This document shows, in pieces, positions 13,523 through 27,046 of a stretch of 64,000 nt of DNA; within the stretch, counting starts at the first letter, position 1; each line of letters opens with the position of its first letter. The translations under genes and the position numbers were made by a program. The stretch is from contig OZ038378.1 of assembly GCA_964036045.1 (NCBI GenBank), positions 19,849,348-19,913,347 of the forward strand. Reading direction: 5' to 3'. The notes beneath the pieces were generated by a model. That model was not told where the DNA came from and did not search any database. It saw only the letters and a program-made list of their open reading frames with translations. This DNA is from Eutreptiella sp. 'Long Island Sound 2002'. Its lineage: Eukaryota > Euglenozoa > Euglenophyceae > Eutreptiales > Eutreptiaceae.

Positions 13523-14355
13523 ATCCATAGAGTGATCCGTAGAGTGATCCATAGAGTGATCCATAGAGTGATCCATAGAGTGATCCATGGAGTGATCCGT
13601 AGAGTGATCCATAGAGTGATCCATAGAGTGATCCATAGAGTGATCCATGGAGTGATCCATAGAGTGATCCATAGAGTGATCCATAGACTGATCCATGGAG
13701 TGATCCATAGAGTGATCCATGGAGTGATCCGTAGAGTGATCCATAGAGTGATCCATAGAGTGATCCATAGAGTGATCCATAGAGTGATCCATGGGTTGAT
13801 CCATAGCGTGATCCATGGAGTGATCAATAGAGTGATCCATAGAGTGATCCATAGACTGATCCATGGAGTGATCCATAGAGTGAACCATGGAGTGATCCAT
13901 AGAGGGATCCATAGAGTGATCCATACAGTGATCCGGCCTTACACCACTTTACACGGGCCTTACACCACTTTACACGGGCCTTACACCACTTTACACGGGC
14001 CTTACACCACTTTACACGGGCCTTACACCACTTTGCACGGGCCTTCCCCCACTTTACACGGGCCTTACACCACTTTACACGCGCCTTACACCACTTTACA
14101 CGGGCCTTGCACCACTTTACACGGGCCTTACACCACTTTACACGGGCCTTACACCATTTTACACGGGCCTTACACCACTTTACACGGACCTTACACCACT
14201 TTACACGGGCCTTACACCACTTTACACGGGCCTTGCACCACTTTACACGGGCCTTCCGCCACTTTACACGGGCCTTACACCACTTTACACGGGCCTTACA
14301 CCACTTTACACGGGCCTTAAACCACTTTACACGGGCCTTACACCACTTTACACGG
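13523..14355. repeat. Composite 17, class 2 A with class 3 B
   Basis: A is 13523-13934 (34 units) with CCGTAG second unit, AACCATGG and AGGGATCC. B is 13935-14355 (20 units); it lacks the CGCTTT third unit and carries CTTCCCCCAC and CGCGCC, as if a class 2 B plus class 3 A had been deleted. Confidence 0.93.
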
Positions 14356-15191
14356 ATCCATAGAGTGATCCATAGAGTGATCCATAGAGTGATCCATAGA
14401 GTGATCCATAGAGTGATCCATAGAGTGATCCATGGAGTGATCCACAGAGTGATCCATAGAGTGATCCATAGAGTGATCCATGGAGTGATCCGTAGAGTGA
14501 TCCATAGAGTGATCCATAGAGTGATCCATAGAGTGATCCATAGAGTGATCCATAGAGTGATCCATAGAGTGATCCATGGGTTGATCCATAGCGTGATCCA
14601 TGGAGTGATCAATAGAGTGATCCATAGACTGATCCATGGAGTGATCCATAGAGTGATCCATGGAGTGATCCATAGAGTGATCCATAGAGTGATCCATACA
14701 GTGATCCGGCCTTACACCACTTTACACGGGCCTTACACCACTTTACACGGGCCTTACACCGCTTTACACGCGCCTTACACCACTTTACACGGGCCTTACA
14801 CCACTTTACACGGGCCTTACACCACTTTACACGGGCCTTACACCACTTTGCACGGGCCTTACACCACTTTAGACGGGTCTTGCACCACTTTACACGGGCC
14901 TTACACCACTTTGCACGGGCATTGCCCCACTTTAAACGGGCCTTACACCACTTTACACGCGCCTTCCGCCACTTTACACGGGCCTTACACCACTTTACAC
15001 GGGCCTTACACCACTTTACACGGGCCTTACACCACTTTACACGGACCTTACACCACTTTACACGGGCCTTACACCACTTTACACGGACCTTACACCACTT
15101 TACACGGGCCTTACACCACTTTACACGGGCCTTACACCACTTTACACGGGCCTTAAACCACTTTACACGGGCCTTACACCACTTTACACGG
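14356..15191. repeat. Composite 18, class 4
   Basis: A is 14356-14707 (29 units) with CCACAGAG. B is 14708-15191 (23 units) with CGCTTTACACGCGCC, TTTAGACGGG and GCATTGCCCC. Confidence 0.95.
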
Positions 15192-15787
15192 ATGCATAGA
15201 GTGATCCATAGAGTGATCCATAGAGTGATCCATAGAGTGATCCATAGAGCGATCCATAGAGTGATCCATGGAGTGATCCGTAGAGTGATCCATAGAGTGA
15301 TCCATAGAGTGATCCATAGAGTGATCCATAGAGTGATCCATAGAGTGATCCATAGAGTGCTCCATGGAGTGATCCATAGAGTGATCCATAGAGTGATCCA
15401 TAGACTGATCCATGGAGTGATCCATAGAGTGATCCATAGAGTGATCCATAGAGTGATCCATAGAGTGATCCATAGAGTGATCCATAGAGTGATCCATGGG
15501 TTGATCCATAGCGTGATCCATGGAGTGATCAATAGAGTGATCCATAGAGTGATCCATAGACTGATCCATGGAGTGATCCATAGAGTGATCCATGGAGTGA
15601 TCCATAGTGTGATCCATAGAGCGATCCATACAGTGATCCGGCCTTACACCACTTTACACGGGCCTTACACCACTTTACACGGGCCTTACACCACTTTACA
15701 CGGGCCTTACACCACTTTACACGGGCCTTACACCACTTTACACGGGCCTTAAACCACTTTACACGGGCCTTACACCACTTTACACGG
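15192..15787. repeat. Composite 19, class 5
   Basis: A is 15192-15639 (37 units); the junction is GGATGC, and it has two AGCGATCC units and TAGTGTG. B is 15640-15787, only 7 units (the shortest complete B block), without the CGCTTT unit. Confidence 0.95.
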
Positions 15788-16728
15788 ATCCATAGAGTGA
15801 TCCATAGAGTGATCCATAGAGTGATCCATAGAGTGATCCATAGAGTGATCCATAGAGTGATCCATGGAGTGATCCACAGAGTGATCCATAGAGTGATCCA
15901 TAGAGTGATCCATGGAGTGATCCGTAGAGTGATCCATAGAGTGATCCATAGAGTGATCCATAGAGTGATCCATAGAGTGATCCATAGAGTGATCCATAGA
16001 GTGATCCATGGGTTGATCCATAGCGTGATCCATGGAGTGATCAATAGAGTGATCCATAGACTGATCCATGGAGTGATCCATAGAGTGATCCATGGAGTGA
16101 TCCATAGAGTGATCCATAGAGTGATCCATACAGTGATCCGGCCTTACACCACTTTACACGGGCCTTACACCACTTTACACGGGCCTTACACCGCTTTACA
16201 CGGGCCTTACACCACTTTACACGGGCCTTACACCACTTTACACGGGCCTTACACCACTTTACACGGGCCTTACACCACTTTGCACGGGCCTTACACCACT
16301 TTAGACGGGTCTTGCACCACTTTACACGGGCCTTACACCACTTTGCACGGGCATTGCCCCACTTTAAACGGGCCTTACACCACTTTACACGCGCCTTCCG
16401 CCACTTTACACGGGCCTTACACCACTTTACACGGGCCTTGCACCACTTTACACGGGCCTTACACCACTTTACACGGACCTTACACCACTTTACACGGGCC
16501 TTACACCACTTTACACGGGCCTGACACCACTTTACACGGACCTTACACCACTTTACACGGGCCTTGCACCACTTTACACGGGCCTTCCGCCCCTTTACAC
16601 GGGCCTTACACCACTTTGCACCGGCCTTACACCACTTTACACGGGCCTTACACCACTTTACACGGGCCTTACACCACTTTACACGGGCCTTAAACCACTT
16701 TACACGGGCCTTACACCACTTTACACGG
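15788..16728. repeat. Composite 20, class 4
   Basis: A is 15788-16139 (29 units) with CCACAGAG. B is 16140-16728 (28 units) with TTTAGACGGG, GCATTGCCCC, CTTCCGCCCC and TTTGCACCGG. Confidence 0.95.
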
Positions 16729-17357
16729 ATGCATAGAGTGATCCATAGAGTGATCCATAGAGTGATCCATAGAGTGATCCATAGAGCGATCCATAGAGTG
16801 ATCCATGGAGTGATCCGTAGAGTGATCCATAGAGTGATCCATAGAGTGATCCATAGAGTGATCCATAGAGTGATCCATAGAGTGATCCATAGAGTGATCC
16901 ATAGAGTGCTCCATGGAGTGATCCATAGAGTGATCCATAGAGTGATCCATAGAGTGATCCATGGAGTGATCCATAGAGTGATCCATAGAGTGATCCATAG
17001 AGTGATCCATAGAGTGATCCATAGAGTGATCCATAGAGTGATCCATGGGTTGAACCATAGCGTGATCCATGGAGTGATCAATAGAGTGATCCATAGAGTG
17101 ATCCATAGACTGATCCATGGAGTGATCCATAGAGTGATCCATGGAGTGATCCATAGTGTGATCCATAGAGCGATCCATACAGTGATCCGGCCTTACACCA
17201 CTTTACACGGGCCTTACACCACTTTACACGGGCCTTACACCACTTTACACGGGCCTTACACCACTTTGCACGGGCCTTACACCACTTTACACCGGTCTTG
17301 CACCACTTTACACGGGCCTTAAACCACTTTACACGGGCCTTACACCACTTTACACGA
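16729..17357. repeat. Composite 21, class 5
   Basis: A is 16729-17188 (38 units); the junction is GGATGC, and it has AGCGATCC, GGGTTGAACC and TAGTGTG. B is 17189-17357 (8 units) with ACACCGGTCTTGC. Confidence 0.95.
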
Positions 17358-18463
17358 GTCCATAGAGTGATCCATAGAGTGATACATAGAGTGATCCATA
17401 GAGTGATCCATAGAGTGATCCATAGAGTGATCCATGGAGTGATCCGTAGAGTGATCCATAGAGTGATCCATAGAGTGATCCATAGAGTGATCCATAGAGT
17501 GATCCATGGAGTGATCCATAGAGTGATCCATAGAGTGACCCATAGAGTGATCCATACAGTGATCCATAGAGTGATCCATAGAGTGATCCATAGAGTGATC
17601 CATAGAGTGATCCATAGAGTGATCCATGGGTTGATCCATAGCGTGATCCACGGAGTGATCAATGAAGTGATCCATAGAGTGATCCATAGACTGATCCATG
17701 GAGTGATCCATAGAGTGATCCATGGAGTGATCCATAGAGTGATCCATAGAGTGATCCATACAGTGATCCGGCCTTACACCACTTTACACGGGCCTTACAC
17801 CACTTTACACGGGCCTTACACCGCTTTACACGGGCCTTACACCACTTTACACGGGCCTTACACCACTCTACACGGGCCTTACACCACTTTACACGGGCCT
17901 TACACCACTTTGCACGGGCCTTCCCCCACTTTACACGGGCCTTACACCACTTTACACGCGCCTTACACCACTTTACACGGGCCTTGCACCACTTTACACG
18001 GGCCTTACACCACTTTACACGGGCCTTACACCATTTTACACGGGCCTTACACCACTTTACACGGACCTTACACCACTTTACACGGGCCTTACACCACTTT
18101 ACACGGGCCTTGCACCACTTTACAGGGGCCTTCCGCCACTTTACACGGGCCTTACACCACTTTACACGGGCCTTACACCACTTTACACGGGCCTTACACC
18201 ACTTTACACGGACCTTCCACCACTTTACACGGGCCTTACACCACTTTACACGGGCCTGACACCACTTTACACGGACCTTACACCACTTTACACGGGCCTT
18301 GCACCACTTTACACGGGCCCTCCGCCACTTTACACGGGCCTTACACCACTTTACACCGGCCTTACACCACTTTACACGGGCCTTACACCACTTTACACGG
18401 GCCTTACACCACTTTACACGGGTCTTAAACCACTTTACACGGGCCTTACACCACTTTACACGG
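17358..18463. repeat. Composite 22, class 6
   Basis: A is 17358-17769 (34 units); the junction reads GAGTCC, and it has ATACATAG, GTGACCC, CCACGGAG and CAATGAAG. B is 17770-18463 (33 units) with the CTTCCCCCAC to CAGGGGCC series. Confidence 0.95.
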
Positions 18464-19134
18464 ATCCATAGAGTGATCCATAGAGTGATCCATAGAGTGA
18501 TCCATAGAGTGATCCATAGAGTGATCCATAGAGTGCTCCATGGAGTGATCCGTAGAGTGATCCATAGAGTGATCCATAGAGTGATCCATAGAGTGTTCCA
18601 TAGAGTGATCCATAGAGTGATCCATAGACTGATCCATAGAGTGCTCCATGGAGTGATCCATAGAGTGATCCATAGAGTGATCCATAGAGTGATCCATGGA
18701 GTGATCCATAGAGTGATCCATAGAGTGATCCATAGAGTGATCCATAGAGTGATCCATAGAGTGATCCATAGAGTGATCCATGGGTTGATCCATAGCGTGA
18801 TCCATGGAGTGATCAATAGAGTGATCCATAGAGTGATCCATAGAGTGATCCATGGAGTGATCCATAGAGTGATCCATGGAGTGGTCCATAGAGTGATCCA
18901 TAGAGTGATCCATACAGTGATCCGGCTATACACCACTTTACACGGGCCTTACACCACTTTACACGGGCCTTACACCGCTTTACACGGGCCTTACACCACT
19001 TTACACGGGCCTTACACCACTTTACACGGGCCTTACACCACTTTGCACGGGCCTTACACCACTTTACACGGGTCTTGCACCACTTTACACGGGCCTTAAA
19101 CTACGTTACACGGGCCTTACACCACTTTACACGG
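18464..19134. repeat. Composite 23, class 1
   Basis: A is 18464-18923 (38 units) with two CTCCATGG units, GTGTTCC and GTGGTCC. B is 18924-19134 (10 units); it starts GGCTATAC and ends with TTAAACTACG. Confidence 0.95.
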
Positions 19135-20282
19135 ATCCATAGAGTGATCCGTAGAGTGATCCATAGAGTGATCCATAGAGTGATCCATAGAGTGATCCAT
19201 GGAGTGATCCGTAGACTGATCCATAGAGTGGTCCATAGAGTGATCCATAGAGTGATCCATAGAGTGATCCATAGAGTGATCCATAGAGTGATCCATAGAG
19301 TGATCCATAGAGTGATCCATAGAGTGATCCATGGAGTGATCCGTAGAGTGATCCATAGAGTGATCCATAGAGTGAACCATAGAGTGATCCATAGAGTGAT
19401 CCATGGGTTGATCCATAGCGTGATCCATGGAGTGATCAATAGAGTGATCAATAGAGTGATCCATAGACTGATCCATGGAGTGATCCATAGGGTGAACCAT
19501 GGAGTGATCCATAGAGGGATCCATAGAGTGATCCATACAGTGATCCGGCCTTACACCACTTTACACGGGCCCTATACCACTTTACACGGGCCTTACACCG
19601 CTTTACACGGGCCTTACACCACTTCATACGGGCCTTACACCACTTTACACGGGCCTTACACCACTTTACACGGGCCTTCCGCCACTTTACACGGGCCTTA
19701 CACCACTTTACACGGGCCTTACACCACTTTACAAGCGCCTTACACCACTGTACACGGGCCCTACACAACTTTACACTGGCCTTACACCACTTTACACGGG
19801 CCTTACACCACTTTACACGGGCCTTACACCACTTTACACGGGCCTTACACCACTTTACACGGGCCTTACACCACTTTACACGGGCCTTACACCACTTTAC
19901 ACGGGCCTTAAACCACTTTACACGGGCCTTACACCACTTTACACGGGCCTTACACCACTTTACAGGGCCCTTACACCATTTTACACGTGCCTTACACCAC
20001 TTTACACGGGCCTGACACCACTGTACACGGACCTTACACCACTTTACACGGGCCTTACACCACTTTACACGGGCCTTACACCACTTTACACGGGCCTTAC
20101 ACCACTTTACACGGGCCTTACACCACTTTACACGGGCCTGACACCACTTTACACGGACCTTACACCACTTTACACCGGCCTTACACCACTTTACACGGGC
20201 CTTACACCACTTTACACGGGCCTTACACCATTTTACACGGGCCTTAAACCACTTTACACGGGCCTTACACCACTTTACAAGG
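19135..20282. repeat. Composite 24, class 2
   Basis: A is 19135-19546 (34 units) with CCGTAG second unit, two consecutive CAATAG units, AGGGTGAACC and AGGGATCC. B is 19547-20282 (35 units) with CCCTATACC, TTCATACGGG, ACAAGCGCC, CAGGGCCC and terminal ACAAGG. Confidence 0.95.
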
Positions 20283-21436
20283 ATCCATAGAGTGATCCAT
20301 AGAGTGATCCATAGATTGATCCATAGAGTGATCCATAGAGTGATCCATAGAGTGCTCCATGGAGTGATCCGTAGAGTGATCCATAGAGTGATCCATAGAG
20401 TGATCCATAGATTGATCCATAGAGTGATCCATAGAGTGATCCATAGAGTGATCCATAGAGTGCTCCATGGAGTGATCCATAGAGTGATCCATAGAGTGAT
20501 CCATAGAGTGATCCATGGAGTGATCCATAGAGTGATCCATAGAGTGATCCATAGAGTGATCCATAGAGTGATCCATAGAGTGATCCATAGAGTGATCCAT
20601 GGGTTGATCCATAGCGTGATCCATGGAGTGATCAATAGAGTGATCCATAGAGTGATCCATAGACTGATCCATGGAGTGATCCATAGAGTGATTTATGGAG
20701 TGATCCATAGAGGGATCCATAGAGTGATCCATACAGTGATCCGGCCTTACACCACTTTACACGGGCCTTACACCACTTTACACGGGCCTTACACCGCTTT
20801 ACACGGGCCTTACACCACTTTACACGGGCCTTACACCACTTTACACGGGCCTTACACCACTTTACACGGGCCTTACACCACTTTGCACGGGCCTTACACC
20901 ACTTTACACGGGTCTTGCACCACTTTACACGGGCCTTAAACCACTTTACACGGGCCTTACACCACTTTACACGGGCCTTACACCACTTTACACGGGCCTT
21001 ACACCATTTTACACGGGCCTTACACCACTTTACACGGACCTTACACCACTTTACACGGGCCTTACACCACTTTACACGGGCCTTGCACCACTTTACAGGG
21101 GCCTTCCGCCACTTTACACGGGCCTTACACCACTTTACACGGGCCTTACACCACTTTACACGGGCCTTACACCACTTTACACGGACCTTACACCACTTTA
21201 CACGGGCCTTACACCACTTTACACGGGCCTGACACCACTTTACACGGACCTTACACCACTTTACACGGGCCTTGCACCACTTTACACGGGCCTCCCGCCA
21301 CTTTACACGGGCCTTACACCACTTTACACCGGCCTTCCACCACTTTACACGGACCTTACACCACTTTACACGGGCCTTACACCACTTTACACGGGCCTTA
21401 AACCACTTTACACGGGCCTTACACCACTTTACACGG
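20283..21436. repeat. Composite 25, class 2/6 hybrid A with fused B
   Basis: A is 20283-20742 (38 units) with AGATTG, two CTCCATGG units, GATTTATGG and AGGGATCC. B is 20743-21436 (33 units): a complete short B up to TTAAACC at about 20936, then class 6 units (ATTTT, CAGGGGCC, CCTCCCGCC), consistent with loss of an intervening A block. Confidence 0.93.
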
Positions 21437-21960
21437 ATCCATAGAGTGATCCATAGAGTGATCCATAGAGTGATCCATAGAGTGATCCATAGAGTGATCC
21501 ATGGAGTGATCCATAGAGTGATCCATAGAGTGATCCATAGAGTGATCCATAGAGTGATCCATAGAGTGATCCATAGAGTGACCCATGGGTTGATCCATAG
21601 CGTGATCCATGGAGTGATCAATAGAGTGATCCATAGAGTGATCCATAGACTGATCCATGGAGTGATCCATAGAGTGATCCATGGAGTGGTCCATAGAGTG
21701 ATCCATAGAGTGATCCATACAGTGATCCGGCCTTACACCAATTCACACGGGCCTTACACCACTTTACACGGGCCTTACACCGCTTTACACGGGCCTTACA
21801 CCACTTTACACGGGCCTTGCACCACTTTACACGGGCCTTACACCACTTTACACGGGCCTTACACCACTTTGCACGGGCCTTACACCACTTTACACGGGTC
21901 TTGCACCACTTTACACGGGCCTTAAACTACGTTACACGGGCCTTACACCACTTTACACGG
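21437..21960. repeat. Composite 26, class 1
   Basis: A is 21437-21728 (24 units); it lacks CCGTAG and CTCCATGG units, and has GTGACCCATGGG and GTGGTCC. B is 21729-21960 (11 units) with CCAATTCACACGG and TTAAACTACG. Confidence 0.95.
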
Positions 21961-23024
21961 ATCCATAGAGTGATCCGTAGAGTGATCCATAGAGTGATCC
22001 ATAGAGTGATCCATAGAGTGATCCATGGAGTGATCCGTAGACTGATCCATAGAGTGATCCATAGAGTGATCCATAGAGTGATCCATAGAGTGATCCATAG
22101 AGTGATCCATAGAGTGATCCATAGAGTGATCCATAGAGTGATCCATAGAGTGATCCATGGAGTGATCCGTAGAGTGATCCATAGAGTGATCCATAGAGTG
22201 AACCATAGAGTGATCCATAGAGTGATCCATGGGTTGATCCATAGCGTGATCCATGGAGTGATCAATAGAGTGATCAATAGAGTGATCCATAGACTGATCC
22301 ATGGAGTGATCCATAGAGTGAACCATGGAGTGATCCATAGAGGGATCCATAGAGTGATCCATACAGTGATCCGGCCTTACACCACTTTACACGGGCCCTA
22401 TACCACTTTACACGGGCCTTACACCGCTTTACACGGGCCTTACACCACTTTACACGGGCCTTACACCACTTTACACGGGCCTTACACCACTTTACACGGG
22501 CCTTCCGCCACTTTACACGGGCCTTACACCACTTTACACGGGCCTTACACCACTTTACAAGCGCCTTACACCACTGTACACGGGCCCTACACAACTTTAC
22601 ACTGGCCTTACACCACTTTACACGGGCCTTACACCACTTTACACGGGCCTTACACCACTTTACACGGGCCTTACGCCACTTTACACGGGCCTTACACCAC
22701 TGTACACGGGCCTTAAACCACTTTACACGGGCCTTACACCACTTTACACCGGCCTTACACCACTGTACACGGCCCTTACACCACTTTACACGGGCCTTAC
22801 ACCACTTTACACGGGCCTTACACCACTTTACACGGGCCTTACACCACTTTACACGGGCCTTACACCACTTTACACGGGCCTGACACCACTTTACACGGAC
22901 CTTACACCACTTTACACCGGCCTTACACCACTTTACACGGGCCTTACACCACTTTACACGGGCCTTACACCATTTTACACGGGCCTTAAACCACTTTACA
23001 CGGGCCTTACACCACTTTACAAGG
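21961..23024. repeat. Composite 27, class 2
   Basis: A is 21961-22372 (34 units), matching composite 24 including the two consecutive CAATAG units. B is 22373-23024 (31 units) with CCCTATACC, ACAAGCGCC, CCGGCC and GTACACGGCCC; the CAGGGCCC module is absent. Confidence 0.95.
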
Positions 23025-24082
23025 ATCCATAGAGTGATCCATAGAGTGATCCATAGATTGATCCATAGAGTGATCCATAGAGTGATCCATAGAGTGATCC
23101 ATAGAGTGCTCCATGGAGTGATCCATAGAGTGATCCATAGAGTGATCCATAGAGTGATCCATGGAGTGATCCATAGAGTGATCCATAGAGTGATCCATAG
23201 AGTGATCCATAGAGTGATCCATAGAGTGATCCATAGAGTGATCCATGGGTTGATCCATAGCGTGATCCATGGAGTGATCAATAGAGTGATCCATAGAGTG
23301 ATCCATAGACTGATCCATGGAGTGATCCATAGAGTGATCCATGGAGTGATCCATAGAGGGATCCATAGAGTGATCCATACAGTGATCCGGCCTTACACCA
23401 CTTTACACGGGCCTTACACCACTTTACACGGGCCTTACACCGCTTTACACGGGCCTTACACCACTTTACACGGGCCTTACACCACTTTACGCGGGCCTTA
23501 CACCACTTTACACGGGCCTTACACCACTTTGCACGGGCCTTACACCACTTTACACGGGTCTTGCACCACTTTACACGGGCCTTAAACCACTTTACACGGG
23601 CCTTACACCACTTTACACGGGCCTTACACCACTTTACACGGGCCTTACACCATTTTACACGGGCCTTACACCACTTTACACGGACCTTACACCACTTTAC
23701 ACGGGCCTTACACCACTTTACACGGGCCTTGCACCACTTTACAGGGGCCTTCCGCCACTTTACACGGGCCTTACACCACTTTACACGGGCCTTACACCAC
23801 TTTACACGGGCCTTACACCACTTTACACGGACCTTACACCACTTTACACGGGCCTTACACCACTTTACACGGGCCTGACACCACTTTACACGGACCTTAC
23901 ACCACTTTACACGGGCCTTGCACCACTTTACACGGGCCTCCCGCCACTTTACACGGGCCTTACACCACTTTACACCGGCCTTCCACCACTTTACACGGAC
24001 CTTACACCACTTTACACGGGCCTTACACCACTTTACACGGGCCTTAAACCACTTTACACGGGCCTTACACCACTTTACACGG
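23025..24082. repeat. Composite 28, class 2/6 hybrid A with fused B
   Basis: A is 23025-23388 (30 units), like composite 25 but without the CCGTAG pair. B is 23389-24082 (33 units) with the same short-to-long fusion as 20743-21436, plus TTTACGCGGG. Confidence 0.93.
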
Positions 24083-24774
24083 ATCCATAGAGTGATCCAT
24101 AGAGTGATCCATAGAGTGATCCATAGAGTGATCCATAGAGTGATCCATAGAGTGATCCATGGAGTGATCCGTAGAGTGATCCATAGAGTGATCGATAGAG
24201 TGATCCATAGAGTGATCCATAGAGTGATCCATAGAGTGATCCATAGAGTGATCCATAGAGTGCTCCATGGAGTGATCCATAGAGTGATCCATAGAGTGAT
24301 CCATAGAGTGATCCATGGAGTGATCCATAGAGTGATCCATAGAGTGATCCATAGAGTGATCCATAGAGTGATCCATAGAGTGATCCATAGAGTGATCCAT
24401 GGGTTGATCCATAGCGTGATCCATGGAGTGATCAATAGAGTGATCCATAGAGTGATCCATAGACTGATCCATGGAGTGATCCATAGAGTGATCCATGGAG
24501 TGGTCCATAGAGTGATCCATAGAGTGATCCATACAGTGGTCCGGCCTTACACCACTTTACACGGGCCTTACACCACTTTACACGGGCCTTACACCGCTTT
24601 ACACGGGCCTTACACCACTTTACACGGGCCTTACACCACTTTACACGGGCCTTACACCACTTTACACGGGCCTTACACCACTTTGCACGGGCCTTACACC
24701 ACTTTACACGGGTCTTGCACCACTTTACACGGGCCTTAAACTACTTTACACGGGCCTTACACCACTTTACACGG
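24083..24774. repeat. Composite 29, class 1
   Basis: A is 24083-24542 (38 units) with CGATAG and GTGGTCC; its terminus is CATACAGTGGTCC. B is 24543-24774 (11 units) with TTAAACTAC. Confidence 0.95.
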
Positions 24775-25880
24775 ATCCATAGAGTGATCCGTAGAGTGAT
24801 CCATAGAGTGATCCATAGAGTGATCCATAGAGTGATCCATGGAGTGATCCGTAGAGTGATCCATAGAGTGATCCATAGAGTGATCCATAGAGTGATCCAT
24901 AGAGTGATCCATAGAGTGATCCATAGAGTGATCCATAGCGTGATCCATAGAGTGATCCATAGCGTGATCCATGGAGTGATCCGTAGAGTGATCCATAGAG
25001 TGATCCATAGAGTGATCCATAGAGTGATCCATAGAGTGATCCATGGGTTGATCCATAGCGTGATCCATGGAGTGATCAATAGAGTGATCCATAGAGTGAT
25101 CCATAGACTGATCCATGGAGTGATCCATAGAGTGAACCATAGAGGGATCCATAGAGGGATCCATAGAGTGATCCATACAGTGATCCGGCCTTACACCACT
25201 TTACACGGGCCCTACACCACTTTACACGGGCCTCACACCGCTTTACACGGGCCTTACACCACTTTACACGGGCCTTACACCACTTTACACGGGCCTTACA
25301 CCACTTTACACGGGCCTTACACCACTTTACACGGGCCTTACACCACTTTACAAGCGCCTTACACCACTTTACACGGGCCTTACACCACTTTACACTGGCC
25401 TTACACCACTTTACACGGGCCTTACACCACTTTACACGGGCCTTACACCACTTTACACGGCCCTTACACCACTTTACACGGGCCTTACACCACTTTACCC
25501 GGGCCTTAAACCACTTTACACGGGCCTTACACCACTTTACACGGGCCTTACACCACTTTACAGGGCCCTTACACCATTTTACACGTGCCTTACACCACTT
25601 TACACGGGCCTGACACCACTGTACACGGACCTTACACCACTTTACACGGGCCTTACACCACTTTACACGGGCCTTACACCACTTTACACGGACCTTACAC
25701 CACTTTACACGGGCCTTGCACCACTTTACACGGGCCTCCCGCCACTTTACACGGGCCTTACACCACTTTACACCGGCCTTCCACCACTTTACACGGGCCT
25801 TACACCACTTTACACGGGCCTTACACCATTTTACACGGGCCTTAAACCACTTTACACGGGCCTTACACCACTTCACAAGG
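24775..25880. repeat. Composite 30, class 2
   Basis: A is 24775-25186 (34 units) with three AGCGTG units, AACCATAG and two AGGGATCC units. B is 25187-25880 (33 units): class 2 start (ACAAGCGCC, CAGGGCCC), then CCTCCCGCC and CTTCCACC units, ending TTCACAAGG. Confidence 0.94.
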
Positions 25881-27046
25881 ATCCGTAGAGTGATCCATAG
25901 ATTGATCCATAGAGTGATCCATAGAGTGATCCATAGAGTGATCCATGGAGTGATCCATGGAGTGATCCGTAGAGTGATCCCTAGAGTGATCGATAGGGTG
26001 ATCCATAGAGTGATCCATAGAGTGATCCATAGAGTGATCCATGGAGTGATCCGTAGAGTGATCCATAGAGTGATCCATAGAGTGATCCATAGAGTGATCC
26101 ATAGAGTGATCCATGGAGTGATCCATAGAGTGATCCATAGAGTGATCCATAGAGTGATCCATGGGTTGATCCATAGCGTGATCCATAGAGTGATCCATAG
26201 AGTGATCCATAGAGTGATCCATAGAGTGATCCATGGAGTGATCCATAGAGTGATCCATGGAGTGATCAATAGACTGATCCATGGAGTGATCCATAGAGTG
26301 AACCATAGAGGGATCCATAGAGGGATCCATAGAGTGATCCATACAGTGATCCGGCCTTACACCACTTTACACGGGCCTTACACCACTTTACACGGGCCTT
26401 ACACCGCTTTACACGGGCCTTACACCACTTTACACGGGCCTTACACCACTTTACACGGGCCTTACACCACTTTACACGGGCCTTACACCACTTTACACGG
26501 GCCTTACACCACTTTACAAGCGCCTTACACCACTTTACACGGGCCTTACACCACTTTACACTGGCCTTACACCACTTTACACGGGCCTTACACCACTTTA
26601 CACGGGCCTTACACCACTTTACACGGCCCTTACACCACTTTACACGGGCCTTACACCACTTTACCCGGGCCTTAAACCACTTTACACGGGCCTTACACCA
26701 CTTTACACGGGCCTTACACCACTTTACAGGGCCCTTACACCATTTTACACGTGCCTTACACCACTTTACACGGGCCTGACACCACTGTACACGGACCTTA
26801 CACCACTTTACACGGGCCTTACACCACTTTACACGGGCCTTACACCACTTTACACGGGCCTTACACCACTTTACACGGGCCTTACACCACTTTACACGGG
26901 CCTGACACCACTTTACACGGACCTTACACCACTTTACACCGGCCTTACACCACTTTACACGGGCCTTACACCACTTTACACGGGCCTTACACCATTTTAC
27001 ACGGGCCTTAAACCACTTTACACGGGCCTTACACCACTTTACAAGG
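25881..27046. repeat. Composite 31, class 2 variant
   Basis: A is 25881-26352 (39 units) starting CCGTAG, with ATCCCTAG, CGATAGGG, an early GGGTTG/AGCGTG, then CAATAGACTG and two AGGGATCC. B is 26353-27046 (33 units) with ACAAGCGCC, TTTACCCGGG, CAGGGCCC and terminal ACAAGG. Confidence 0.94.

Larger units (their letters stand above)
14356..17357. repeat. Duplicated class 4 + class 5 pair
   Basis: 14356-15787 and 15788-17357 each hold a 29-unit A block with a CCACAGAG unit, a class 4 B block with TTTAGACGGG and GCATTGCCCC, and a class 5 A block starting with GGATGC instead of GGATCC. The copies differ by whole units: B 23 versus 28, A 37 versus 38, B 7 versus 8. Confidence 0.88.
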
